Origin: an uncultured Acinetobacter sp.
Lineage (GTDB): Bacteria; Pseudomonadota; Gammaproteobacteria; Pseudomonadales; Moraxellaceae
NCBI RefSeq assembly: GCF_947624825.1
Contig: NZ_CANQLZ010000007.1
Span: 1 to 64,000 of the forward strand
Reading direction: 5' to 3'
Length of the DNA stretch: 64,000 nucleotides
Below are positions 52,116 through 60,500 of the stretch, one piece after another. A program made the translations under genes and the position numbers. Within the stretch, counting starts at the first letter, position 1, and every line of letters begins with the position of its first letter. A model generated the notes under the pieces. The model was not told the DNA's origin. It did no database searches and worked only from the letters and a program-made list of their open reading frames with translations.

Positions 52116-52907
52116 ATGATGCTCAAAAAGATTGCCTCCCATACGTGGGTCTTTGAAAATAATAATTATGCTGCAGAAGAAGCTTTAGATCGTATTTTGG
52201 ATGAATTATCTGCCCAATCTTTTCTATCCGCAGAAACAAAAATAGATAAACTTTTATTAGATTTTCCTGAATTTATTGATGGTTGGGTTCATTTAGCAAT
52301 TATTTATCAAAGTACAGGTCGGAAACGAGAAGCCTATTTAGCCAATCGTGAAGCTTACCGAATTTGCTTAAATTTATTGCCTAAAAAATTTAATTGGAAT
52401 AAAGATAAGTTGGAGTGGGGATTCCATGAGAATCGGCCATTTTTGCGTGCATGTTTTAATTTAGCACTGCATATGATTGCAGGGAAAATGAAAGATGAGG
52501 CTGTACAAATTTTAGAAAACTTAATCTGCGTTTCTCCTCATGATAATTTAGGTGCTAGATATCTTTTGTTGAAAACATATCTATTGGATCAAAATATTCC
52601 AGCAATAGAAATACTTTTTAACAAGTATCCCGATGATTACAGTAGTGAATTTTATTATGGGCAGATTTTACTGGCATTGTTGCAGCAAGATAGTGAGGCA
52701 GCACAAGATGCGTTAAAAAAAGCTCGTTTAGAATTTCCTTATATATTGAAAGAGTTAAAAAAGAAAAAACATACAAAACCGAGCACATTTGATGAGGGTT
52801 ATATTGTTGCTGGTGGTAAAGAAGAAGCATATGTTTATTGGCGTGAGTTTGGTACTTTATGGGCTATTGAAACAGCCAATTATCAATTCCTAATTGAGAA
52901 TTCTTAA
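52116..52907 (+). CDS. TPR-like protein of unknown function
   Basis: The 263-residue protein is built of helical repeats. DEAVQILENLICVSPHDNLGARYLLLKTYLL and the preceding NRPFLRACFNLALHMIAGK (read in parts) follow the pattern 'xRPYxRAxxxLAxxLxxxGxxxEAIxxxExLLxLxPxDNxGxRYLLL' of bacterial TPR proteins often linked with SEC-C motifs. The C-terminal GYIVAGGKEEAYVYWREFGTLWA matches their 'Y-x-x-GS-x-x-EA' tail. No SEC-C cysteine motif is present. No ribosome site is visible before the ATG, and the gene looks more AT-rich than its neighbours. A terminator follows. Confidence 0.7.
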   Translation: MMLKKIASHTWVFENNNYAAEEALDRILDELSAQSFLSAETKIDKLLLDFPEFIDGWVHLAIIYQSTGRKREAYLANREAYRICLNLLPKKFNWNKDKLEWGFHENRPFLRACFNLALHMIAGKMKDEAVQILENLICVSPHDNLGARYLLLKTYLLDQNIPAIEILFNKYPDDYSSEFYYGQILLALLQQDSEAAQDALKKARLEFPYILKELKKKKHTKPSTFDEGYIVAGGKEEAYVYWREFGTLWAIETANYQFLIENS

Positions 52908-52921
52908 TATCAAGAGATAAG

Positions 52922-52947
52922 AAAAGCAGTGACGAATCACTGCTTTT
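52922..52947 (+). terminator. terminator after the TPR-like gene
   Basis: AAAAGCAGTGA pairs perfectly with TCACTGCTTTT around a CGAA loop, 14 bases past the stop codon. Confidence 0.88.
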
Positions 52948-53040
52948 GATAGTGTCAATATAAATTACATATTTGGATATGAGAAGCAATGCTTCGCAAG
53001 GTGAGGCAAGTAAAACATCGTTTTATCTGCCGCAAGGACA

Positions 53041-54753
53041 TTACATGTTAGGGTAATTAGGACCACCGCCACCCTCAGGTGTTACCCAAGTAATATTTTG
53101 TGATGGGTCTTTAATATCACAGGTCTTACAATGTACACAGTTGGCTGCGTTAATTTGGAAACGCTTTGAACCATCATCATTGTCCATGATTTCATAGACA
53201 CCTGCAGGGCAGTAACGCTGAGCAGGCTCATCCCATTTTGGTAAGTTGACATTGACAGGAATTGAAGCATCGGTGAGTTTTAAATGCGCCGGCTGATTCT
53301 CTTCATGTACGGTATTGGATACAAACACAGAAGACAAACGGTCAAAGGTCAGCTTGCCATCTGGTTTTGGATAGTTGGGCTTAAAGTTGACTGCATCGAC
53401 AGTTTTTAAAGCACTAAAGTCAGGTACTAAGTCATGTAAGGTAAATGGCACTTTAAAGACATTTTGGTCGATAAAGTTAAAGGCACCACCGCCAAAAGTA
53501 CCAAATTTATGCATCGCAGGGCCGAAGTTACGTGCGTTGTATAATTCTTCTTTGAGCCAGCTGTTGTTAAATTTGTCGGTGTAGGCTGTGACTTCTTTAA
53601 TAAATACGTCATCGCCTTCAGTGACACGGGCAATGGCTAAATCACCGCCTTTTTCTACACCAGCTGCAATGGCTTCAAAGACTGCTTCACCACACAACAT
53701 ACCTGATTTCATTGCAGTGTGTGAGCCTTTGATTTTGGCAAAGTTTAAGAAACCTGCGTCGTCACCAATCAGGCAACCACCTGGGAAGGTAAATTTTGGT
53801 AGCGCGTTAAAACCACCTTTCACTACAGCACGGGCGCCATAAGAAATGCGTTTACCGCCTTCTAATACTTGCTTGATTAAAGGATGGGTTTTCCAACGCT
53901 GCATTTCCATAAATGGATACATATGTGGGTTTTGATAAGACAAATCCACAATCATACCCAAGGTGACTTGGTTGTTTTCGGCATGATACAGCCACCAACC
54001 GCCTGAAGAACCAGTTTCAGTTAAAGGCCAACCTGCGCCATGCATTACGGTGCCGGCTTTATGCTTGGCAGGGTCAATTTCCCATAACTCTTTAATACCA
54101 ATACCGTAATGTTGAGGGTCGGCATCTTGATCAAGATTAAATTGTGAGATTAGGCGCTTACCTAAATGACCACGGCAGCCTTCAGCAAATAATGTGTATT
54201 TGGCATGTAGTTCATAACCGGGCATAAAGTTATGCGTAGGTTCACCATCTTTACCAATGCCCATGTCGCTGGTTTGAATACCTTTGACTGTGCCATCGGC
54301 ATGATACAAAATTTCAGAAGCAGCAAAACCTGGGAATACCGACACTTCAAGTTCTTCAGCTTTGGTATTTAACCAACGTACCACATTGCCTAAAGAAATC
54401 ACGTAGTTGCCATCATTGTGCATGGTTTTTGGCACCATCCAATGCGGCACTTCTTTGGCATCTGTGTCTGACATTAAGAAGTAGGTTTTATCTTCTGTCA
54501 CCGGCACGTTTAATGGTGCGCCTTGTTCTTTCCAATCTGGGAACAATTCATTCATGGCACGTGGTTCTAACACCGCACCAGATAAAATGTGTGCACCGAC
54601 TTCGGAGCCCTTTTCCACGACACAAACGGACAAATCGTTTAGGTTATTTTCAATTGCAAGTTGACGAATTTTAATCGCAGCAGATAGGCCAGCAGGACCT
54701 GCGCCAACGATAACAACGTCAAACTCCATCGATTCACGTTCGATGTGTTCCAT
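53041..54753 (-). CDS. electron transfer flavoprotein-ubiquinone oxidoreductase (ETF-QO)
   Basis: ETF-QO moves electrons from the electron-transferring flavoprotein, reduced by acyl-CoA and other dehydrogenases, to ubiquinone. The 570-residue protein starts with an FAD-binding loop VVIVGAGPAGLSAAIKI (about 12-28), contains GCLIGDDAGFLNFAKIKGSHTAMKSG (read in parts), and ends with a 4Fe-4S domain (NAANCVHCKTCDIKDPSQNI plus an upstream RYCPAGVYE cysteine). GGAG lies six bases before the ATG. The etfA/etfB genes are not in the window. Confidence 0.95.
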   Translation of the reverse strand: MEHIERESMEFDVVIVGAGPAGLSAAIKIRQLAIENNLNDLSVCVVEKGSEVGAHILSGAVLEPRAMNELFPDWKEQGAPLNVPVTEDKTYFLMSDTDAKEVPHWMVPKTMHNDGNYVISLGNVVRWLNTKAEELEVSVFPGFAASEILYHADGTVKGIQTSDMGIGKDGEPTHNFMPGYELHAKYTLFAEGCRGHLGKRLISQFNLDQDADPQHYGIGIKELWEIDPAKHKAGTVMHGAGWPLTETGSSGGWWLYHAENNQVTLGMIVDLSYQNPHMYPFMEMQRWKTHPLIKQVLEGGKRISYGARAVVKGGFNALPKFTFPGGCLIGDDAGFLNFAKIKGSHTAMKSGMLCGEAVFEAIAAGVEKGGDLAIARVTEGDDVFIKEVTAYTDKFNNSWLKEELYNARNFGPAMHKFGTFGGGAFNFIDQNVFKVPFTLHDLVPDFSALKTVDAVNFKPNYPKPDGKLTFDRLSSVFVSNTVHEENQPAHLKLTDASIPVNVNLPKWDEPAQRYCPAGVYEIMDNDDGSKRFQINAANCVHCKTCDIKDPSQNITWVTPEGGGGPNYPNM

Positions 54754-54938
54754 GTAGGACTCCTCATATTATTTAAGGGTGGCAACCGATGATTTTGGAA
54801 ATCGGCGCTGCCATGAGTGCTCTGAATACCGCAGCATGATTTGGCATCACACCTCGATTGTGGGTTAGTATAGTTTTAAACCGAGTTCTAGCCAATCGGC
54901 AGACTCCTTTTATTTTTACGTCTGACGGGTATTTAACT

Positions 54939-55550
54939 ATGCAAAATCAAAATAATGCTGATCATCCGACGCAAAATTCAGCAAGTCTTGATAATAAAAA
55001 CTTAAACTCAATAGCACAATACTTAAAAAGTGCACAGGTGGGTCACAAAAAATCTATACCGCCTTTACAGCAGTGGAATCCACAACATTGTGGCAAGATG
55101 GATTTAAAGGTGTTGGCCAATGGCGAATGGTGGCATGAAGGGCAATTGATTCAGCGTAAAGCCTTAACCGATTTATTTGCCAGTGTACTTTGGAAACAAG
55201 ATCAAAAATTTTATTTAAAAACTCCAGTAGAGATGATTGAAATCGAAGTTGAAGATGAACCTTTATTGATTCAATCGGCAGCACACATTGAAATTGACGG
55301 TAAACTTTACATTCAACTCATCACCGATCATGACGATATTGTGATTGTAGATGAGGCACATCAAATCTTTATGCGTGAATATCAAGCCGAGTTGCGACCT
55401 TATGTGCATGTACGTTTTGGGATTAATGCTTTAATTGGGCGCGCGGCATTTTTCCATTTAATTGAGATGGGACAACTGCTAGAAACCGCTCAAGGCGCTA
55501 CAATTTTACAGCTACAAAGTGGCGATTTTTGCTTGCAATTACAAAGCTGA
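54939..55550 (+). CDS. DUF1285 domain protein
   Basis: The 203-residue protein (start at the ATG at 54939, after which the first 35 residues are Asn/Gln-rich and disordered) holds a DUF1285 domain: PPLQQWNPQHCGKMDLKVLANGEWWHEGQLIQRKALTDLFASVLWK (about 40-85, read in parts) and TPVEMIEIEVEDEPLL. The upstream 27 codons have no ribosome site. The family is beta-rich, cytoplasmic and uncharacterised. It is divergent from ETF-QO and 40 bases upstream of murI on the same strand. Confidence 0.85.
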   Translation: MQNQNNADHPTQNSASLDNKNLNSIAQYLKSAQVGHKKSIPPLQQWNPQHCGKMDLKVLANGEWWHEGQLIQRKALTDLFASVLWKQDQKFYLKTPVEMIEIEVEDEPLLIQSAAHIEIDGKLYIQLITDHDDIVIVDEAHQIFMREYQAELRPYVHVRFGINALIGRAAFFHLIEMGQLLETAQGATILQLQSGDFCLQLQS

Positions 55551-55590
55551 GAGTTAAGCTTGTCAGATTCTTTTTCGCATTTTAATAGCT

Positions 55591-56457
55591 ATGAGCACGC
55601 GCTATCCTTTACCTGCTTTAATTGATCCTATGCCCAAAGCACAAGCCGATGCACCGATTGGCATCTTTGATTCAGGTATAGGGGGATTATCGGTGGCGCT
55701 TGAGATTGCCCATTACCTACCGCATGAGCGCATTGTATATTTTGCCGATACAGCACATGTACCCTATGGTCCACGCTCCGATCAAGAGATTCGTGAACTT
55801 ACCGCACATGCCATTGAATGGTTATATCGTCAAGGCTGTAAAGTGGCAGTGGTGGCGTGTAATACAGCATCCGCTTTTAGCTTAGATGACTTACGTGATC
55901 ACTATGGCGATAACTTTCCAATTATTGGGTTAGTGCCTGCCTTAAAACCTGCTGTTTTAAATACCAAAACTAAAAAAGTAGCAGTTTTAGCCACACCTGC
56001 AACCTTTCGCGGGAAGTTGATTCAAGATGTCATTACACGTTTTGCAGAACCTGCTCAGGTCGAGGTTGTTGCGGTGACCTGTCTAGATTTAGTGCCTTTT
56101 GTCGAGGCAGGTCAGCAGATGAGCGCAGCATGTTTAGACACATTACACAAACTTTTAGCACCACTGATTCAACAAGGGGTAGATCATCTGGTGTTGGGCT
56201 GTACGCATTATCCATTTTTAAAACCTGCCATTGAACATCTGTTTCAAACACAATTGAGCTTGGTGGATTCAGGTTTAGCTGTGGCACGGCAAACGGCAAG
56301 GATATTAATTAAAAATGGTTTGTTATGTGCTCAAATGCAAGACAGCAGCGTTAAAATTGATTGCTATGTGAGTGGTGGTAATGCGTTAAGCTTAAAACCA
56401 ATTTTAAATCATTTAATGACAACACAGATGTCATGGACGATTGCTAATTTAAATTAA
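55591..56457 (+). CDS. murI: glutamate racemase
   Basis: MurI makes D-glutamate for peptidoglycan. The 288-residue protein has both catalytic cysteines, in VVACNTASAFSL (about 90-101) and VLGCTHYPFLKP (about 205-216), and the phosphate-like loop GIFDSGIGGLSVALEI at the start. About 20 residues precede that loop, slightly more than usual; no stronger internal start was found. The ribosome site is weak. Confidence 0.95.
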   Translation: MSTRYPLPALIDPMPKAQADAPIGIFDSGIGGLSVALEIAHYLPHERIVYFADTAHVPYGPRSDQEIRELTAHAIEWLYRQGCKVAVVACNTASAFSLDDLRDHYGDNFPIIGLVPALKPAVLNTKTKKVAVLATPATFRGKLIQDVITRFAEPAQVEVVAVTCLDLVPFVEAGQQMSAACLDTLHKLLAPLIQQGVDHLVLGCTHYPFLKPAIEHLFQTQLSLVDSGLAVARQTARILIKNGLLCAQMQDSSVKIDCYVSGGNALSLKPILNHLMTTQMSWTIANLN

Positions 56458-56497
56458 GTACTTTTGGATAAAGACATAAATGACTTGGGGAATAGGC

Positions 56498-57526
56498 ATG
56501 CAAGACAAACGTTATCAGGTGTTTATTGCAACATCAGGGCTTGACATGCTACCTGAGCGCATGACATTAAGCCAAACATTGATTGGTATGGGATTTTTCT
56601 CGTGGGGTTTAGCACAACGTACGCCAGTTACGACTGCTTTTGCGCGTCGTCAAATTGATGAAAGTGATTACCTGATTTTAGTGTTGGGTAGTCAATATGG
56701 TGAATTGTCAGTTTCGGGAGTGAGCTACTTACATCTTGAATATTTGTATGCCAAAAGTAAGCAAAAACCAATTATTGCCATCTTACATGAAGCCCCCGAA
56801 ACGCGTGGCGCAGCTTTGATAGATGAAAAACTTGAATCACAGCAAAAATTTTATGAATTTCGTCAGCAAGTGTGCAATGAAAATGAGCATGTTTTTTACT
56901 ACCGCAGCTTGCGTGATTTAGAGTTGGTGCTACGCCGTCAAATGCCACAAATGCTTGAGCGTTATCCTGCACAAGGTTGGGTGCGACCAGAGGAAACCCA
57001 AAAGCTATTAGATGAAATTGAAAAACTGAAACATCAACTGACGCAACTTGAAGTGGATCAAGGCAAGCGCGAAGCTGATCCTGTACTGAATATTCAACGA
57101 GTTGCTATGCATGATGATTTTGAATTTGAATATCGTATTCATGCTTATCAAGATGGTAATTTTAAAGAGCTTAAACTCATTAAAAAAATCAGTTGGGCGC
57201 AGTTACTATTGACCTTAAGTGACACCTTTAGCCGTGCTATGCCTGAGGAGTATTTTAATAAGCGTTTAAATGATTATTTAAACGATACCGCAATTGATCA
57301 AGCACGTTTACAAATGCCACGGGTACATGCAGTGGCACGCGCGCAAATTAATATTCGCGCTTTGCATAGTATTAAAGCGCAAATGCGCCGAAATGAATGG
57401 ATTTGCCCACAAATTCGTGATGAGCGGCAACGCTTATTGTGGAAAATGACCCCAAAAGCACAAAAGTTGGTAGAGAGTCGTTTGCTCGATAGTCATCGTG
57501 TTTCTCAATTAAAATCCTCGAATTAA
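56498..57526 (+). CDS. DUF4062 domain protein
   Basis: The 342-residue product (ATG at 56498 with GGGGA seven bases upstream; an earlier ATG six codons away lacks one) has an N-terminal DUF4062 domain (about 5-110). Its pattern is VFIATSGLDMLPERMTL, ...RRQIDESDYLILVLGSQYGEL, SGVSYLHLEYLYAKSKQKPIIAIL. A coiled coil follows (about 160-185; ETQKLLDEIEKLKHQLTQLE) and then a helical C-terminal half without catalytic motifs. In other bacteria DUF4062 often precedes NTPase or TPR modules; here it stands alone. It lies 40 bases after murI. The function is unknown. Confidence 0.78.
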   Translation: MQDKRYQVFIATSGLDMLPERMTLSQTLIGMGFFSWGLAQRTPVTTAFARRQIDESDYLILVLGSQYGELSVSGVSYLHLEYLYAKSKQKPIIAILHEAPETRGAALIDEKLESQQKFYEFRQQVCNENEHVFYYRSLRDLELVLRRQMPQMLERYPAQGWVRPEETQKLLDEIEKLKHQLTQLEVDQGKREADPVLNIQRVAMHDDFEFEYRIHAYQDGNFKELKLIKKISWAQLLLTLSDTFSRAMPEEYFNKRLNDYLNDTAIDQARLQMPRVHAVARAQINIRALHSIKAQMRRNEWICPQIRDERQRLLWKMTPKAQKLVESRLLDSHRVSQLKSSN

Positions 57527-57589
57527 TCCATGCAGTCAAGCTTAAAAAAGCTGTTAAAGTAAGCGCATATTGATGAAGGTGCCAGTTGT

Positions 57590-58609
57590 ATGACGTCGGT
57601 AAAAAAACCAAAAGTGAGCATTATTGTTGCCAATTTAGGTACGCCAGACGAAGCCAGTGTTGCTGGGGTGCGTCGTTTTTTAGCTCAATTTTTATCAGAT
57701 CAGCGTGTGATTGAAATTCCAAAACCGCTTTGGCAAATCATTTTAAGACTGTTTATTTTACCTTTTCGACCTAAGCGTGTGGCAGAAGCTTATGCCAGTG
57801 TTTGGCGTGAAGATTCACCCATGCGTGAGATTTTGTTTGAGCAAGTCAAGCACATCCAAGCTCAGCTGCCAAGCCAATTCCCTGAGTTTGAACTTAATAT
57901 TGTGCCTGCCATGAGCTATGGTCATCCGGGCATTCAACAGGTATTACACAATTTAACCCAAGATCCGCACGACCATATTATTTTATTGCCATTATTTCCG
58001 CAGTATTCAGCTACTTCTACCGCACCATTGTATGATGCATTGGCCAAGTGGACGCTCAAACAACGTAATTTACCCGGTATCAGTATTATTCGGGATTACT
58101 ATCAGCACCCGCTTTATATTCAGGCACTTGCACAAAGTGTAAGAGATTTTAGAGCCGAGCATGGTAGTGCCGATAAACTTTTAATGTCTTTTCATGGCAT
58201 TCCACAGCCCTATGCCGATAAAGGTGACCCCTATGCTGATCGTTGTCGCATCACCGCAAAACTTGTCGCACAGCAATTAGGTTTAACAGAAGATCAATGG
58301 GCGGTGAGTTTCCAATCGCGTTTTGGTAAGCAAGAATGGGTGAAACCTTATACCGATGCTTTGTTAGAAGAATGGGCCAAACAAGGGGTGCAATCGGTAC
58401 AGATTATGAGTCCTGCTTTTTCTGCCGACTGCTTAGAAACGCTAGAAGAACTTGCCATTGAAAATGCAGAGAATTTTAAAGCCGCAGGTGGGCAAAGCTA
58501 TGCTTATATTCCTGCCTTAAACGCCCGCGATGATCATTTACAATTGCTCAGCCATTTACTTCAAGCTAACCTTGAAGCCCTACGCCAAACTTTGGCCATT
58601 TCGCCTTAA
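57590..58609 (+). CDS. hemH: ferrochelatase
   Basis: HemH inserts Fe2+ into protoporphyrin IX, the last step of haem synthesis. The 339-residue protein shows [23 protein letters not shown] at the start, the active-site His in [19 protein letters not shown] and the Glu-bearing [17 protein letters not shown], then [25 protein letters not shown] is about nine bases before the ATG. The next gene starts 10 bases past its stop codon, so the two are probably co-transcribed. Confidence 0.97.
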   Translation: MTSVKKPKVSIIVANLGTPDEASVAGVRRFLAQFLSDQRVIEIPKPLWQIILRLFILPFRPKRVAEAYASVWREDSPMREILFEQVKHIQAQLPSQFPEFELNIVPAMSYGHPGIQQVLHNLTQDPHDHIILLPLFPQYSATSTAPLYDALAKWTLKQRNLPGISIIRDYYQHPLYIQALAQSVRDFRAEHGSADKLLMSFHGIPQPYADKGDPYADRCRITAKLVAQQLGLTEDQWAVSFQSRFGKQEWVKPYTDALLEEWAKQGVQSVQIMSPAFSADCLETLEELAIENAENFKAAGGQSYAYIPALNARDDHLQLLSHLLQANLEALRQTLAISP

Positions 58610-58619
58610 GGATTGTCCC

Positions 58620-59264
58620 ATGTTGCAAGTTCAAATTGTGCCGGTTACGGCATTTGCCCAAAATTGTTCAATTGTTTGGGATAAAGACAGCAAAGAAGCC
58701 ATTTTAATTGATGCCGGTGGTGAGCCTGAAAAATTGCAAGGCGTGATTGATGAATTGGGTTTAACCGTAAAAGCTTTATGGTTAACCCATGGGCATTTAG
58801 ATCATGCTGGTGCAGTAGGTAAACTCAAACAAATTTGGAATGTGCCTGTGATTGGGCCACATAAAGAAGATGCATTTTGGTTGGACCAAATTCAAGAAGT
58901 TTCAGCGCGTTATGGCTTTCCGATTCCAGAAAAAGTGAGCGTTGATCAATGGCTTGAAGGTGGTGAAGTGTTAACCCTTGGTAGTGAAAAATTTGAAGTG
59001 CGCTTTGCCCCAGGTCATACCCCAGGTCATGTAATGTTTTATAACAAAAACTACGGCGTATTGTGGACGGGTGATGTGTTGTTTAAAGGCTCGATTGGAC
59101 GCACAGATTTCCCACGCGGCAACCATCAGCAATTGCTTGATTCTATTGAACGTGAATGCTTTAGCCTACCAGACGACACGCAATTTATTTCAGGTCATGG
59201 TCCAATATCAACCATTGGACATGAAAAAATGCATAATCCATTTGTGGCAGGCAAAGCCGGCTAA
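58620..59264 (+). CDS. metallo-beta-lactamase-fold hydrolase, glyoxalase II-like (GloC/YcbL type)
   Basis: The 214-residue protein carries the zinc motif LTHGHLDHAGAVGKL (HxHxDH, about 56-70), APGHTPGHVMFY with the third His, WTGDVLFKGSIGRTDFPRG with the bridging Asp, and a terminal ISGHGPISTIGHE. This matches type II glyoxalases of the YcbL/GloC group, which hydrolyse S-lactoylglutathione; specificity is inferred. AGGA is seven bases before the ATG at 58620; a longer reading frame running back into hemH is not credible. A perfect terminator follows. Confidence 0.9.
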   Translation: MLQVQIVPVTAFAQNCSIVWDKDSKEAILIDAGGEPEKLQGVIDELGLTVKALWLTHGHLDHAGAVGKLKQIWNVPVIGPHKEDAFWLDQIQEVSARYGFPIPEKVSVDQWLEGGEVLTLGSEKFEVRFAPGHTPGHVMFYNKNYGVLWTGDVLFKGSIGRTDFPRGNHQQLLDSIERECFSLPDDTQFISGHGPISTIGHEKMHNPFVAGKAG

Positions 59265-59267
59265 CTT

Positions 59268-59297
59268 AAAAAAGGGTCAAATTATTTGACCCTTTTT
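59268..59297. terminator. terminator shared by the glyoxalase-like gene and the small minus-strand gene
   Basis: AAAAAGGGTCAAA and TTTGACCCTTTTT form a perfect stem of about 13 bp with a TTA loop, flanked by A and T runs. It overlaps the stop codon of the minus-strand small protein by two bases. Confidence 0.92.
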
Positions 59298-59475
59298 AAC
59301 GAAATGGATGTCGATGCACGCGTCTAATTTCTGGAAAAACCAATGCTGCGGCACACTCAAGCAAGGTACCAATCACTAAGTAAATATGATCGTTTGCGTA
59401 GAACCCCATTGCTAAAAAAAATATACCCAACCCAACTAAAGTGGCAAAAATCAGTTTTAAAGTTAATGCTGTCAT
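59296..59475 (-). CDS. 59-residue two-helix membrane protein of unknown function
   Basis: A short frame with ATG at 59475 and AGAGGG about eight bases upstream encodes 59 residues. Two hydrophobic segments fill most of it (LKLIFATLVGLGIFFLAMGF, about 6-25; HIYLVIGTLLECAAALVF, about 30-47), followed by a basic tail (IRRVHRHPFR). Positive residues cluster at the C-terminus, so both ends are probably cytoplasmic. It ends inside a bidirectional terminator. No family is recognised; a clear ribosome site, hydrophobic pattern and terminator support a real gene. Confidence 0.7.
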   Translation of the reverse strand: MTALTLKLIFATLVGLGIFFLAMGFYANDHIYLVIGTLLECAAALVFPEIRRVHRHPFR

Positions 59476-59589
59476 TTTTATATCCCTCTTATATAAATAT
59501 GCAACTCAATGATAGAGGGATATTTTGTGTGAAATAGTGATCATTTTCTAGCACAAAATACAACAAAATTTAACATTATAATCATGATT

Positions 59590-59775
59590 TTAGGGTTGAT
59601 TTTCATCTGGATCACCCAATGCCTGTGGGGCATCTTGGGTTGGAATTTTATAAGCATCACTTGCCCAAGCACCTAAATCAATTAGCTTGCAGCGTTCAGA
59701 ACAAAATGGACGAAAGTCATTGCCTTGCCATGTGGTGGTGTTGCCGCAGCGCGGACATTGGAGTTGAGTTGGCAT
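59590..59775 (-). CDS. yacG: DNA gyrase inhibitor YacG
   Basis: YacG is a small zinc protein that binds GyrB and inhibits gyrase in E. coli. The 61-residue sequence has the four zinc cysteines as CPRCG (about 7-11) and FCSERCKLIDLGAWASDAY (about 24-42), matching the family closely, and an acidic tail (GDPDENQP). The ribosome site is weak. In many proteobacteria it sits next to coaE; no coaE is seen on either side here, where a small membrane protein gene and a TrmB-like gene flank it. Confidence 0.92.
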   Translation of the reverse strand: MPTQLQCPRCGNTTTWQGNDFRPFCSERCKLIDLGAWASDAYKIPTQDAPQALGDPDENQP

Positions 59776-59861
59776 AATGTATCTTTAACCTCAGCAATAG
59801 ATTAGGCAAATTCAAGCACAGTTGTTAGACTTGTGCTGATTTTTCTAAGTTTGATCTGATT

Positions 59862-60497
59862 ATGCCAATTCGTCAATTTCAAGCCCAACGTATGCGTGCA
59901 CCACGTGACTTTCAAGCCATAAACAACAGCCCAATTTGTGTAGAAATTGGCGCAGGGAAGGGTAAGCATGCCTTGCTATTTAGCCAAGCCAATCCAGATC
60001 GGACTTTAATTGCGATTGAACGTACTCGCGAGAAATTTTTGGCGATGCAAAAGCAGCATCTAGTTGAGGGGCAACATAATTTAACACCTGTCCATGCCGA
60101 TGCCTTACCTTGGGTGGTACATGCTTTATTCCCTCGGCAGGTTGAAGATTTTTTTATTTTGTACCCAAATCCAGAACCGCATAACCCCGCGCAGCGTTGG
60201 TTGAATATGCCATTTTTTGAATATTTATTATCGCGTTTAAAAACTGGTGGTCAAATCACCTTAGCCAGTAATATTCCAGAATATATCCAAGAAGCACAGC
60301 AGCAATTGATTGATGTGTGGAAACTGCCATTTGTAAAAGAAAAAATTGCCTCAACTTCAGCGCGTACCCATTTTGAAGTGAAATACTTACAGCGTGATGA
60401 ATTGTGTCAGCAATTGATCATCACCAAGCCTGTGGGCTATACAACACGTTTTGACGACTTTGCCCCATTACAAGGGCAGCATGTGGCAGCAGAATAA
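59862..60497 (+). CDS. TrmB-like SAM-dependent methyltransferase (divergent)
   Basis: The 211-residue protein has a Rossmann methyltransferase start (ICVEIGAGKGKHALLFS, about 25-41), an acidic end of strand 2 (LIAIERTREKF), ADALPWVV and then FFILYPNPEPHNPAQRW followed by FEYLLSRLKTGGQITLASN. The overall order matches TrmB, the tRNA m7G46 methyltransferase. The TrmB hallmark FPDPWPKxRHxKRR is replaced by YPNPEPHNPAQRW, without the basic cluster, so tRNA specificity is doubtful. It ends three bases before the flavoprotein gene. Confidence 0.75.
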   Translation: MPIRQFQAQRMRAPRDFQAINNSPICVEIGAGKGKHALLFSQANPDRTLIAIERTREKFLAMQKQHLVEGQHNLTPVHADALPWVVHALFPRQVEDFFILYPNPEPHNPAQRWLNMPFFEYLLSRLKTGGQITLASNIPEYIQEAQQQLIDVWKLPFVKEKIASTSARTHFEVKYLQRDELCQQLIITKPVGYTTRFDDFAPLQGQHVAAE

Positions 60498-60500
60498 AGC

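Noticed and set aside
59343-59537. 64-codon plus-strand frame after the glyoxalase-like gene
   Set aside because: It is antisense to the small membrane protein, which has the better ribosome site and hydrophobic pattern.
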